A stretch of DNA of 64,000 bases from Phytophthora colocasiae (taxonomy: Eukaryota; Oomycota; Peronosporomycetes; Peronosporales; Peronosporaceae), in the NCBI GenBank assembly GCA_018806915.1, contig JAGKQI010000019.1, positions 49,184 to 113,183 of the forward strand, in the 5' to 3' direction. The notes below the pieces were generated by a model. The model worked only from the letters and a program-made list of their open reading frames with translations, made no database searches and was not told the DNA's origin. The position numbers were made by a program, and so were the translations under genes. Of the stretch, positions 1 to 9,510 are shown in pieces; position 1 is the first letter of the stretch; the number at the start of each line of letters is the position of its first letter.

Positions 1-1326
1 CCGCAACTGCAAACGGAAAACATGTCGACGTTGACGGCATTTCCGACACACGTTTTGTCGACATCCCATGCAAAGTTTGTGGGAAAATCCCAGCATCTTT
101 GGAGGAGGCGATAGACAAACCACACAGTGTGGCGCACCCTTTTCCGTTTCCACCCCCATATTACTTGCCATTAACGCTGAGAAACGCTTGGCCCTCGCAC
201 AGCGGAGGAAATTCCCAGCACTCAGCACTCTCTCCGCCGAAATAAAGCTCGAAATACTATGCGGAATGACGGTATTCAAATCCAGATCCCCCAGCATGAA
301 GACACCCAACCAGTCCGGACTCAACTGCCGATACAGATAACACCACGAGATATTTACTCGTTGTAAGCCTCGTTCCCTATTGGCAGGGCGTTCCGGAAGA
401 TCAATCGACTGCAGCACGTGATACGAGAAGTACTGGCCGTTGCGGTCTACGATGCGTCCCATGCGCTCGTACGTGAGCATATCCTTGTCATTCAATAGAC
501 CACTGGTCCCTGCAAAGCCCCGCATGATGAACCACTTGATCCCTGCGAAAACAATTGGCGCTCGGAGGTTATGCGCTTCGAAGACTCGCAACACGGCGCC
601 ATCCACGAATTTGTCACTTAAAAGGCTTTTGCAGATACGTAAACTCTCGGTAGAGTCGCAGTACACGCCGTTAAGCGCATCGTCCAGCGTTCCAGGCACA
701 ATTCCACTGCCTAAAAGCACACGTGGCCCCTCCGTGCCGCCAGCAGAGCGAGGACGGTAGACGTTCATGGCGTTTCGACGACGAACTCGTTGCCAGTCCC
801 CGAGATTCGCAGCCGCGTGGAATTTGTCGTGCGTACTTAATGCGCGGTCAATGAGGTCGTCGCACTTGCGGTCGAGCTGTGCACGGCGCGAGGCGCTGAA
901 CTGGACGGGAGGCATGCTTGACGCCATGGGACACAAGCCGTCGATGGCAAAGTGTTTTTGCGACTGATAGTTGACACGCATGTAGAGAGGCTTGTAATGG
1001 GGGGGTTCACACCGGCAAATTTCCAGTAGGCGACTTACATAAACCAGTCTTTTTCGTGTCTCGTTTGACCGAATTTGCAGAAGAGTGGTACTAGGGAGAT
1101 CAGCTACTCGGAATTTCTTCAGTTTGCAGTAGGGGAGAATCCAAGAAGGCCATGGCGAGCGTGGAGCAAGGTCAGAGCCACTCGTAGCGTAAGGGAGTAG
1201 CGGGGCGATGTCGTAGCTGTAATCACCGTCGCTCTCTTCACTGCTACTCTCTCCATTATCTTCGCCGCGTTCAATAAACCAACGAATCGCGACCAGATCT
1301 GCTGGGGATACGCTGGCCCCCGCCAT
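1..1326 (-). CDS. START-like/FYVE zinc-finger protein (partial, runs off left edge)
   Basis: An open frame of 442 codons runs leftwards from the ATG at 1326-1324 to the window edge with no stop. The N-terminus is short and followed by an acidic Ser/Glu stretch (residues ~22-32). The middle (residues ~90-370) has the look of the oomycete START-like lipid-binding region. Around residues 400-430 there is a zinc finger with three Cys pairs (CVVC, CMGC, CRKC), the shortened FYVE variant common in oomycetes. Such proteins are expected to bind membrane lipids at endosomes, but that is family knowledge and no ligand can be read here. No frameshift is seen, unlike several neighbours. The C-terminus is missing from the window. 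Domain assignment is by eye from motif spacing. Confidence 0.82.
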   Translation of the reverse strand, partial: MAGASVSPADLVAIRWFIERGEDNGESSSEESDGDYSYDIAPLLPYATSGSDLAPRSPWPSWILPYCKLKKFRVADLPSTTLLQIRSNETRKRLVYVSRLLEICRCEPPHYKPLYMRVNYQSQKHFAIDGLCPMASSMPPVQFSASRRAQLDRKCDDLIDRALSTHDKFHAAANLGDWQRVRRRNAMNVYRPRSAGGTEGPRVLLGSGIVPGTLDDALNGVYCDSTESLRICKSLLSDKFVDGAVLRVFEAHNLRAPIVFAGIKWFIMRGFAGTSGLLNDKDMLTYERMGRIVDRNGQYFSYHVLQSIDLPERPANRERGLQRVNISWCYLYRQLSPDWLGVFMLGDLDLNTVIPHSISSFISAERVLSAGNFLRCARAKRFSALMASNMGVETEKGAPHCVVCLSPPPKMLGFSHKLCMGCRQNVCRKCRQRRHVFRLQLR

Positions 1327-1420
1327 TTTGTCTGTGTTCTCTGAGGCAGCTGAAGATTAACCGGTTGGAAGGCAACTCGCCGATTTCAGTAAATTTGGAG
1401 AAATGGACTTTCTTGTAATC

Positions 1421-1450
1421 TACTGGAAATTTGCCGGTGTGAACCCCCCC
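1421..1450. repeat. 30-bp perfect inverted copy of START-FYVE coding sequence
   Basis: Positions 1421-1450 are the exact reverse complement of 999-1028, which lies inside the START-FYVE coding region (residues around LLEICRCEPP). The inverted copy sits about 95 bp upstream of that gene's start codon. Outside these 30-31 bases similarity drops quickly. Confidence 0.9.
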
Positions 1451-2562
1451 AATGGAGTGGATTCGAGCGTGTGTGTTATCTTGGATAAAGTATGGAGTGA
1501 CACTTGTGAAGTAGGATTGACAACATCTGGCAATGGTAATCTGGAGACTCCAGTGGAGTTGAGAAGCTTTTCGTGCCACATCCGATTTTGCCGGAAGCAT
1601 CAGCATACAGCACCAATGGCGGCGATGACAGTGTCATTCTGGTCAGGAAAGTACGACCCCACAATGCCCACGTACCGTAAAGCATTTTGCCATTGACAAT
1701 TTGTCAGGAACAAAATCTCAATCACAAAGCTGTAGTTCACAGCCTCTGGCTTCGGCTAGTAGCCGATGAAATATATGCAGTGGGGTGTTTTTCCCCCAAG
1801 CTTCAAGCGTAATTCAGTTGAGATTTCTTAGCATACGTTTCACTATCACTTTGATCAAGCTAGCGGTGCAGCTACTGGTGTAGCTGGATTCCAGCCTGGA
1901 AATACTGGCATACTGTATGCCTTGCCGTTTGGACTCAGAAAAATCGTCGTGATGCAGACAAGCAGGATAGATTGGCTTTGTCAACCTTGCAACACAAAAT
2001 ACTTACTGCAGTTGCACGCTGACATACAGGCGGGCATACACTAGCGTCAGAGTTAAATGTACGGTGTCAGTTTCCAGGTTGGTTCCAACAAATATATGCT
2101 ACATGTAGTGTACCTGAGGTTTGCCTTCAACTTCAATACCCGCGCACAGACTTTGCCGAAGAGAACACAAGCAGAACACACGAGCTGCATCAATTTTAGA
2201 ACTAGATCTCCGCCGTGAGCTGATCGCCAAACTAATGTCGAACCGTTCGACTCGAACGGAAGTCGCTGCCCAGACCACAAGAAAAGTCTTACCAGTACAT
2301 TGCAGTTTGATCGGATTGCGCAATCTGAAAACATTGCACTGTAGATTGAGATGGAGCAGTATCAAAGCCAGCCAGGCATACTTAAAGCAGCGTACAGTAG
2401 TTGTAGCAGCTTCCTGGCTGTGGCCGCTGCCAACAAAGGTACCTTATACCAACAAGATTTACAGCGCAGCGATTGCTTTATTGCATATTCACAACGCTGC
2501 GTTACAGGTGTTTCAAGGTTATCCTAGAGCCAATGTAATTGGCCAAAAATAGAAAGCGTCTC
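1451..2562. other. intergenic, nothing recognised
   Basis: No open frame in this stretch resembles a known protein, and the frames present overlap on both strands without a coherent product. No RNA gene was recognised. A motif around 1884-1904 (TGGATTCCAGCCTGGAAA) recurs with one mismatch at 8374-8393 in another intergenic stretch, which could mark an old dispersed repeat. Confidence 0.5.
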
Positions 2563-2600
2563 TTCATTTTCTCAGAAGGTAGAGAACGCTTGTTCATTCA
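2563..2600 (+). promoter_or_regulatory. candidate oomycete Inr/FPR core promoter
   Basis: The pyrimidine-rich CTTCATTTTCTC at ~2562-2573 and TTCATTCATCGTTTCTCT at ~2592-2609 resemble the oomycete initiator plus flanking promoter region. They lie 110-150 bp before the A20/AN1 gene start, a plausible transcription start distance. This rests on motif similarity only. Confidence 0.35.
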
Positions 2601-2709
2601 TCGTTTCTCTGGGTGGGGAACAAGCGAGCGAGGCGACTGAGGAGCGTCTGCTACAAGAAGAGGAAGGGGTTTTCCTCGTCTATTTGCATTTACCAAGCGA
2701 CAGAGCACC

Positions 2710-3169
2710 ATGCAGCAGGAACGTGAGAGCGTGGAGCTGTGTCTGAACGGCTGCGGTTTCTTCGGAGCGCCTGGCAGCGGCGGCATGTGCAGTGTTTGCT
2801 GGAAGAAGACCATGTCGGACCGTCAGGCGGCTGCAGCTTCCCCCCGTGCGGCGGAACAGAGTGTTGACGAATCAGCTAAGCTGGAGACTGTGAAGATTGA
2901 AGCTGCAGACAACAATACCGCGGCGGTGAAGGAAGAGGAAGCCGAGAAGCCAGTGGAGAAGCTGGTCCAGAAGAACGAAGCGCTGCTGGGAGTGCAAGAA
3001 GAAGGTTGGGCTCACGGCGATCGAGTGCCGCTGCGGCTACGTGTTCTGCAGCTCCCACCGGTTTGAAGACCAGCACAACTGCACGTTCGACTTTAAGACG
3101 GCGGATCGCGCGGAACTGGCGCGTCGCAACCCTGGCGGTGGTGAATTCAGCAAGCTGGAGAAGCTGTAA
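2710..3169 (+). CDS. A20/AN1 zinc-finger stress-associated protein (one frameshift)
   Basis: The first frame (ATG at 2710) carries an A20 finger at residues ~11-35 (CLNGC, then CSVC) and a Glu/Lys-rich linker. After residue ~89 the frame must shift by one base to read RCWECKKKVGLTA..., a textbook AN1 finger (CWEC, CRCG, C-H-H-C), ending at the TAA at 3167-3169. The break lies within AACGAAGCG (2974-2983); one extra G explains it. About 152 residues is the usual size of this family. Members act in stress responses and ubiquitin signalling (family knowledge). Because both fingers are perfectly kept, the break is more likely a base-call error than a dead gene. Confidence 0.88.
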
Positions 3170-3550
3170 GCTGGTCATAAGCTGGATAGGGGTTCAAGCA
3201 GATGAGGAAGGGAATTAGCGACTAGCGACTCGCGCTCAGTCCAGCGCTGACCCCTAAAGGCTGGGGTGTCGACACGGAGAGGACGTCAGGCGGCAGCGCG
3301 TTGGCAGGTGTAATATTAGGACGGAGGATCGAGACAGCCATCGAGCGGCTGCTGCTTCCCAGGATTGCTCAGCTTTTCGCCATCCATGCAGTTTTCTTTG
3401 AAAATTCCATACCATTTTTTTTTAAAGAAACATGCTCTTTGATTTTTTTCTTATTATCGTGGTGTTACATGTATTACCGTTCGATGCAGGTGATGATCCC
3501 CGGATATCGTTACGTTGAGACACAACTACTGGATCTTTGGCAATTTCACT
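3170..3550. other. intergenic between converging genes
   Basis: This is the 3' flank of the A20/AN1 gene and of the leftward DUF1295 gene. It contains an AT-rich run near 3412-3460 but no convincing coding or RNA feature. Confidence 0.5.
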
Positions 3551-4499
3551 CTAGGAAATGGCTTGGTAGTTCGTAGGTGGCATTTTCCCGTCGGTGTCGT
3601 GTAACTCGCGCAATTTGCGCGAGTATCTCTGCAACTCGAACAAGCACCAGCGCTTGACTGAGTCCGGAATTGGGCGGTAGATTGCTGGAGGAAGCATAAT
3701 CAACGGACTGGTAGAGCGTTTGTACTCTACGTAGTCTGGGTCGAGACCGAAGCGCTCATCATAACGATCTTCCGCCAAGGGAACACCCGACAGATACATG
3801 AGCACTAGGAAAGTGAACACGGGGCTGATGCAGCTGACGTAATAGAACCACGTCTCGCCCGCTTGATTGCCGAAGTTAGCACTAGCCACGATAGTCACTC
3901 CTATCCAGCACAAGATCTCGCCGAAGTAGTTTGGATGGCGCGAATACTTCCACACACCCGAACGCAGCAGCTTGCCCTTGTTTGTAGGGTCTCCATTGAA
4001 CGCTGACTTGGACGTGTCAGCAGCGTATTCTACCGCCATCCCGATAGCCCAAAGGATAATTCCCACGATATCTCGTGGGTTGCCAAAGCTGCCGTTGATC
4101 TGGTCACCGCACGAGTTTGCAAGGACTACCGGCAGCGAAACTAGGAAGACCCATAGGATCTGGAACACCCAGAAACCAAAGAATGCCAAACAGTTAGACC
4201 GCATCTCGTCGAAGCGCTCGTCCTTGCCGCGCTTGAGCACACGAATGAGTAGGAAGGAGCCAAGACGCAGCGCCCACACTACTTGAAGACAAGTGACGAC
4301 AATCCCGCGAGTGTCATACACGTCCTGGAAGCACGAGCGACAGCACCGCCAGCACAGTGAAGTTGAGCGCTCCAGCCAGATCCGTCACCTTGTCGAACTG
4401 ACATGTATAAGCCACAGCGAAGAAGCTGCACTGCATTAAGACTGTCACGCCCAAGCAAATGAGCAGCATAACGCCGCCAGAAACCAAAGGATCGTTCAT
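3551..4499 (-). CDS. DUF1295 / steroid 5-alpha-reductase-like membrane protein (one frameshift)
   Basis: The start is the ATG at 4499 (MNDPLVSGG...). The protein has several hydrophobic helices and the family signature YSRHPNYFGE about two thirds along, followed by a further membrane segment and a basic tail. This matches the DUF1295 / 3-oxo-5-alpha-steroid 4-dehydrogenase C-terminal superfamily, membrane proteins thought to act on lipid or steroid substrates with NADPH (family knowledge). The first ~60 codons and the rest are in different frames, joined near 4318-4323 (LVLPGR then YDTRGIV). Removing one base restores a continuous product of ~315 residues. No intron fits in the space, so the break is either an error or a real one-base indel. 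Confidence 0.85.
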
Positions 4500-4734
4500 A
4501 TTAGTAGAAACTTGAATAATGCTGAAGGCTGACGAAATGCCTCGAGTCTTTAGAACACAGCCGAAGCTGAGATGATTTTGATTTGGGTTTTGTAAGATGT
4601 AAGGAATGTTGGTAAAAGGCAACTTCATGATCAACGTTGCAACCTGACGGTGATATTCATGCCCAGCAAACCCAACTGCTACACATTCCACCGAAGTACA
4701 AACCTGGCTTCATCCGGTGGTCTTTTGAGTCTCC

Positions 4735-4987
4735 TCACTCCTTAACAAGGATGTACACGGCATGGATAATTCCAGGGATGTATCTATAGTGACAACGGGA
4801 AAGTAGACTCAGGATGTTATTGCATACTACTTGACCTATAGCAAACCAATATTTCCACGCACCCTAGCAGTGTCAGCAGGCAATTGATAGCGAAATCCTT
4901 GTTACAACCCACTTGGAAGAACACGCCGAGTGGAGGCAGTAAGATAGAGCACAGCAAGCGCGGACAGTCTCCCCACGTAATGGCCAT
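4735..4987 (-). CDS. PMP3/UPF0057 membrane proteolipid, copy 1 (two exons)
   Basis: Exon 1 is 4987-4863 (MAITWGDCPRLLCS..., with the PMP3 core PPLGVF and a CNKD turn). Exon 2 is 4783-4735 and encodes YIPGIIHAVYILVKE and the TGA. The intron (4862-4784, 79 bp) starts GTGCGT and ends CTATAG. It splits a Gly codon, giving ...LLG-YIPG. The product is 57 residues with two membrane helices, the normal size. PMP3 proteins sit in the plasma membrane and influence cation homeostasis and stress tolerance (family knowledge). Exon 2 is 49 nt in all four copies of the array. Confidence 0.9.
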
Positions 4988-5197
4988 GGCTGAGGCAAAA
5001 CTTCAAACTGTGGTGGTGGCGGTCAGAAAGCCAATTGAACAATGACAAAACCCAGTACACGTTGGGTGATGAAGAATTCTCTCTGGGACGTGACGCAAAG
5101 CAATACCCAGCGTGCAAGTTGTCTTGGAAGCAACATTTTAGCTCGTTCTAAATACTGGAAGCCATCTGGAACACATCAGATCTGGTAGGAAAACGGA

Positions 5198-6811
5198 ATG
5201 CCGACGGCGACGGATCTCGAGTTGGCCGCGACCCGCGTGAATCTGTGCTTGGGCGCTGAGCGGCAGCTTCTGGCCCGCAATGCACAGAAGCGACGTGTCC
5301 CCGTGACCATCGTCACGGGCTTCCTGGGCGCTGGCAAGACGTCGCTGCTGCAGCATATTCTGCAGCATAAACTGAATCTTCGAGTGGCCTGTGCGGTCAG
5401 TGATTTGGCTGCCATCAATGTGGATGCGTTGTTAGTGGCCAACCAATTGGCAGGTAACGGCAACAAGCTCTTCCAGCTCAAGGCGGACCCGAACAGCAGC
5501 TTGGCTGCATTTAAAGATGCTGTCTGGCAGGTTCTCAATGAAGATGAAGACGCTGCACTTGGTCATGTAGACTACTTGGTAATGGAGACTAGCGGAACTA
5601 CAGATCCGACGCTGTTGGTGTCGGCTGTGCAGGAGAAATTCGGTAAAATGACACGTGCTCGACTGGACTCGGTGGTGGCCGTGGTGGACGGAGATGCTGT
5701 GGCTCAAGATGCTGCAAAAGGGGTGGAGCCTTGTGCTGTGGCTGTTCGACAACTGCGATGCGCTGATGTTGTTCTTCTGAACAAGGTGGACTTACTGGAC
5801 GAGCAGAAGTTGAAAATTGCACGTCAAGTTATTGAAAAATACGCTCCTTGTGCTCGGATCTACGAGACGGATCATGGTCGGGTGTACTTGCCGCATGTGC
5901 TGGATATCGCCCCACCGGAAGATGTGTACAATGGCGGAGGAGTGAATCATGAAAAGGTACAGGCTCAGTGGAATACTGGGCTCAGTGCTTTGAACGGGGC
6001 GGTGACACCTGCTACTAGTCGGCTACGTGTGGAAAGAGGAGCCGAGGCGGTGGTGAATGATGATCAACAATCTTCCCAAGCTTTTGCTTCTGTGGCGTTC
6101 GAGCGAACGGATCCGACGCCGTTGGCAGCAGTTCACGATTGGATCCAGAATCATTTACCTCAAGGAACACTGCGAGCGAAGGGTGTCATGTACATTGCTG
6201 AACTACCGAAATATCGTTTCGTGGTGCAGCTCAGCGGTAAACAGCGATTGGAGGTCGAGAACGCTGGTGTTTGGCAATCAACACCAAAGACTCAGTTTGT
6301 CGTGATTGGATTTAACAGCCACAATGCTGGCAACGCTGAGCACTTTGATGAAGCGCAAGCCCTCGAGAGTCTCGAGTTTTGCTTGTCAAGATCGACAGCC
6401 CAGTTGGAATCCGGAAATGAGTTGACCCAAGTCACTGCTCTCGAGAAGCTAGATGCAGACGAACGTTTTGAGATGCTGGCACGTTCTAAGGAAGCTACGA
6501 CGGTTGCTTTCCGTCTCACGTGTCCTACGTCCACTCTGGATGAGACGATGCTACGCCACCATCATCACGTGGATATGAATGAATTGACCAAGCGTTTGCT
6601 GCGAGAGGTGAATGCTTCTGGAGGTGGCTCTTTATTACTGTATGCCTCCAATTTGAGCCCAGACGACGTCGAAGGAGACCAAGTGTACGCTGTGGGCTCC
6701 ATCATTGGCCCTGCGTCTGTGCTGAGTATGTGGGCGGAGCTCGATTCCCGCGCGAATACGATCATCAACGAAGTCAAGCAGAAACTGGCTGGTTGTCTCT
6801 GTGGATTTTAG
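5198..6811 (+). CDS. CobW/COG0523 G3E GTPase, intact
   Basis: Single uninterrupted frame of 537 residues. Walker A is GFLGAGKT (residues 41-48), a Walker B/switch region reads METSGTTDP (~130), and the guanine-specificity motif NKVD lies near residue 190. The second half fits the CobW C-terminal domain, and RHHHH near residue ~450 could bind metal. COG0523 GTPases act as metallochaperones or metal insertases (family knowledge). The Cys-rich metal motif (CxCC) normally found between Walker A and switch I is absent: the corresponding stretch ISDLAAINVDALLVANQL-like has no cysteine pair. The gene lies between PMP3 copies 1 and 2 on the opposite strand. Confidence 0.92.
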   Translation: MPTATDLELAATRVNLCLGAERQLLARNAQKRRVPVTIVTGFLGAGKTSLLQHILQHKLNLRVACAVSDLAAINVDALLVANQLAGNGNKLFQLKADPNSSLAAFKDAVWQVLNEDEDAALGHVDYLVMETSGTTDPTLLVSAVQEKFGKMTRARLDSVVAVVDGDAVAQDAAKGVEPCAVAVRQLRCADVVLLNKVDLLDEQKLKIARQVIEKYAPCARIYETDHGRVYLPHVLDIAPPEDVYNGGGVNHEKVQAQWNTGLSALNGAVTPATSRLRVERGAEAVVNDDQQSSQAFASVAFERTDPTPLAAVHDWIQNHLPQGTLRAKGVMYIAELPKYRFVVQLSGKQRLEVENAGVWQSTPKTQFVVIGFNSHNAGNAEHFDEAQALESLEFCLSRSTAQLESGNELTQVTALEKLDADERFEMLARSKEATTVAFRLTCPTSTLDETMLRHHHHVDMNELTKRLLREVNASGGGSLLLYASNLSPDDVEGDQVYAVGSIIGPASVLSMWAELDSRANTIINEVKQKLAGCLCGF

Positions 6812-6909
6812 CCAAGTGGGAAGCGAACTACATGTAGAACGAACGCCAAGTGAAAGGCATTCAACTTCATGGATTAATCGATCTCGATTACCCTCCCCAG
6901 CACTTGCTA

Positions 6910-7218
6910 TTAACTCACGCAGATCACGTAGACGGCATGGATGATCCCAGGCACGTAGCTACAGTGCACAAATTACAAGAAAACAGTTAGCAGTTTCTCT
7001 CCTCACCAGCGTTGCACCACGCACCCGAAGAGCGTGAGCAGTCCATTAATCGCAAGGTCCTTGTTGCAACCCGTTTGCAGAAACACTCCGAGAGGTGGCA
7101 GCAGCACAGCGCAGATCAAACGCGCAGTTTTGTCCCAGTCGAAGTTTGAAGCACTGGAGGACGAACGACGCTCGTCCCCCTCAAACCAAGTGTCGGCATC
7201 ATCCACGGCGTGGCCCAT
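6910..7218 (-). CDS. PMP3-like proteolipid, copy 2, with acidic N-terminal extension
   Basis: Exon 1 is 7218-7025; exon 2 is 6958-6910 (YVPGIIHAVYVICVS then TAA). The intron is 66 bp (7024-6959), GTGCGT...CTGTAG, in the same codon position as in copy 1. The PMP3 core (RLICAVLLPPLGVFLQTGCNKD) is preceded by about 30 extra residues rich in Asp, Glu and Ser (MGHAVDDADTWFEGDERR...) not present in copies 1 and 3. A decayed relative of this N-terminal sequence is recognisable near 8920-8960, so the upstream part was duplicated too. About 80 residues in total. Confidence 0.87.
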
Positions 7219-7794
7219 TGTTGCAAACCTTTAGAAACTTCAGCACTGGCAAGATTTGGGTCTCCGTCAAAGAGTGACTGACGTCAAGTGACTAAGGTAA
7301 CTGGCGAATAACGGGAAGAAAAGATCGAGTAGTGTCGATCTCTATATTAACTTTTGGTCCACGCCAACTGGCAAAAGACTCCTCGGAAACGAAATAGACC
7401 TGACCGTGTCCTAAACGACGAGAGTTTTGACTGCCCTCCTCTTCAACGTGCAAGTGCGACATTGGACCTGCGACTTCACAGTCAGCCGCCAGCTGAACCA
7501 CCAGTTGCCACTGTACGAGAGCTTTCACTCCTCTTCAGCATGCAAAAAGTGGCCCAGCCGAGCGACAAAACTGGTAAAAGAACCTGGACCCAAACAAACC
7601 GCACGGCCATTGTGCGAGAGGGAAGTTGGAGCTGTAGCCGCTTGAAACTTGAAGGATCTATCTGCTTTTCCACGTCGACGACGATGTTTCTTGTGTTTTT
7701 CAGGGTAGTTTTCGGCGTCGACTAAAGGAAACGTTGCCACTTGCCATGGAGGCTGGGCATAGCGCCACATCTTTTATTTCAATGTGGCGCTCGC

Positions 7795-8032
7795 CTATTC
7801 CTTAATCAAAATGTACACAGCATGGATGACGCCGGGGATGTAACTGTACAAAAAATGTCAGATAATCTTGTGTCTAAAGCGACAGGGGCGCAATTGCTTA
7901 AACTTACCCCAAGACAGTGAGCAGGCAGTTGATAGCCAGATCCTTGGTGCAGCCAACCTGGAAGAACACACCGACGGGCGGGATGATGACCGAGCAGATC
8001 AGGCGAGGGATGTCTCCGCAGGTAATCGGCAT
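7795..8032 (-). CDS. PMP3-like proteolipid, copy 3
   Basis: Exon 1 is 8032-7908 (MPITCGDIPRLICSVIIPPVG..., CTKDLAINCLLTVLG) and exon 2 is 7843-7795 (YIPGVIHAVYILIKE, TAG). The intron is 64 bp with GTAAGT and TGTACAG ends. The 57-residue product is a standard PMP3. Sequence upstream of its start (AGCAAAATCGAAAGTGATGTGT, 8059-8080) is repeated upstream of the dead copy 4, so copies 3 and 4 came from a tandem duplication. Confidence 0.9.
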
Positions 8033-8080
8033 CTTGGACTCGAGACTGGGACTGGTGGAGCAAAATCGAAAGTGATGTGT

Positions 8081-8919
8081 ATCTTGCCCGCCGCTAGCCG
8101 CTCGTGGGTGAAATTCACTGTGATATACCTTATCTTTTTCTTCTCTTGGTTTCATTATGGAAGCGGCACCTTCAAGCGTGGGTGGGATGAGCGCCAGCTG
8201 CGAATTCGACCAGCATACTGATTGGCAAAAATCTGCGAACATGGCTTCGAAATTGAACAAGCCAATCAGAGAGCATGATGAAAGACGCCAAAAAATATCC
8301 ACGGATGTCACAACTCTTTTGTGACTCACTAACCGTGGCCGTTGGATGGCAGTGTCTCCAAATTGTCTGGAGGCTGGAGTCCAGCCTGGAAAACAACGTT
8401 GGCATATGCCAACACATTGACGTCGTTTGCCATGGTGCATATACATTGTACATTGTATCGCACGGCAACGGTATGATATCGCTTCCATCTGATTCGAAAG
8501 CATGTGGCTTATTTTTGTGGCAACGTGTGCCACACAAATCACACAAGTGGCCGTTTTATGTTCATTTTCGGTGCACCTAGTCACTTTCAGACATGTATAC
8601 TGCATGTATACAATGAACGGTAGGAAGAATGTCCATGGTTTAATCACGATGACAGTGCTGTACCCACCCACCTGTACATGCATCGCTGGAGTACGCCGGA
8701 AACTGGTCTACTGGGTGTGGCAAGGAGTGAGAGGAAAGGCTTACGACAGCTGCAGTAGCTTTTCAAAGGCTGCACTTGCAAATCAGTCTCGAATGCTGGC
8801 AGGAAATGGCACAAAGTAGTTGGGTCGAACATCCTTACCGTACAAAACGACTCAAGCTTATCAGTTTCTTCGAAGTACATTAGCACGTAGTAAGGTTAGA
8901 TAGTGCAAAAGACTACTGT
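8081..8919. other. intergenic upstream of PMP3 copy 3
   Basis: No convincing gene seen. A pyrimidine-rich stretch near 8118-8152 could be part of the copy-3 promoter. Long antisense frames here are chance frames extending from the PMP3 exon. Confidence 0.45.
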
Positions 8920-9240
8920 CGACCCAAGTGTCGGCATCATCGAAGCCGTGACCTATTGTCGCTGAGATAACAAGAAGAAAATATTCTTAGAATCGAGCTC
9001 TATATTGTCTTTTGGTTCCACCTCAGCTACAAAATAGATGTTGACACCTAAACGCCGATAGTTTTTACTGCCCTCCTTCAATGTGCAAGTAGCTGGAACA
9101 GACTGCAACGCCATTGTACGAGAGAGAAGTCAATATCCGCTTGAAACTCGAAGGATCTTTTTGCTATCCATACCGACGACGCCTTTTTCTTGAGCTTTTG
9201 TGTTTCCGCGTCGGCTGAAGGGGTCGTAGGGACAAAGCGT
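8920..9240 (-). repeat. decayed second copy of the ~7.18-7.73 kb segment
   Basis: The stretch parallels 7180-7730 in order: the copy-2 N-terminal coding piece (DDADTW remnant at ~8920-8960), then CTCTATATT...CTTTTGGT, then a piece shared with AGTTTT.ACTGCCCTCC. This is patchy but collinear similarity. It joins directly to PMP3 copy 4, as 7180-7730 joins copy 3. Confidence 0.6.
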
Positions 9241-9485
9241 CTATTCCTTAATCAAAATGTGCACAGCGTGGATGACACCGGGGAGGTAGCAGTTTGATAA
9301 CAAAAGGAAAGTCAGATATCCAGCAGCTTGCAATACGTACAGGCTTAAACTTACCCCAAGATAGTAAGCAGGCACCAGGGCTTCGGAACAACCGACCTGG
9401 AATAACACACCGACGGGCGGAGTGATGACCGAGCAAAACAGGCGAGGGATATGATATCCCGGATATCTCCACAGGTAACGGAATT
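9241..9485 (-). pseudogene. PMP3 copy 4, decayed
   Basis: It aligns throughout with copy 3 but is dead. The start ATG is now ATTCCG (~9480-9485). A short duplication (GATATCCGGGATATC) shifts the frame in exon 1, and bases encoding the KDLAINCLL part are lost. The acceptor before exon 2 has changed from CAG to CTG at ~9293. The 49-nt exon 2 (YLPGVIHAVHILIKE, TAG) is still readable. Confidence 0.85.
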
Positions 9486-9510
9486 GAGACTGGGACTGAT
9501 GAAGCAAAAT

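Noticed and set aside
1884..1904. Dispersed repeat shared with 8374-8393
   Set aside because: Only about 20 bases match, with one difference, too little to call a repeat family.
2053..2552. Overlapping frames on both strands
   Set aside because: No recognisable motif, and each conflicts with the other; treated as non-coding.
7904..8683. Long minus-strand frame running into PMP3 copy 3
   Set aside because: Only the last 42 codons (PMP3 exon 1) resemble protein; the 57-residue size of the family and the ATG at 8032 make the upstream part chance.
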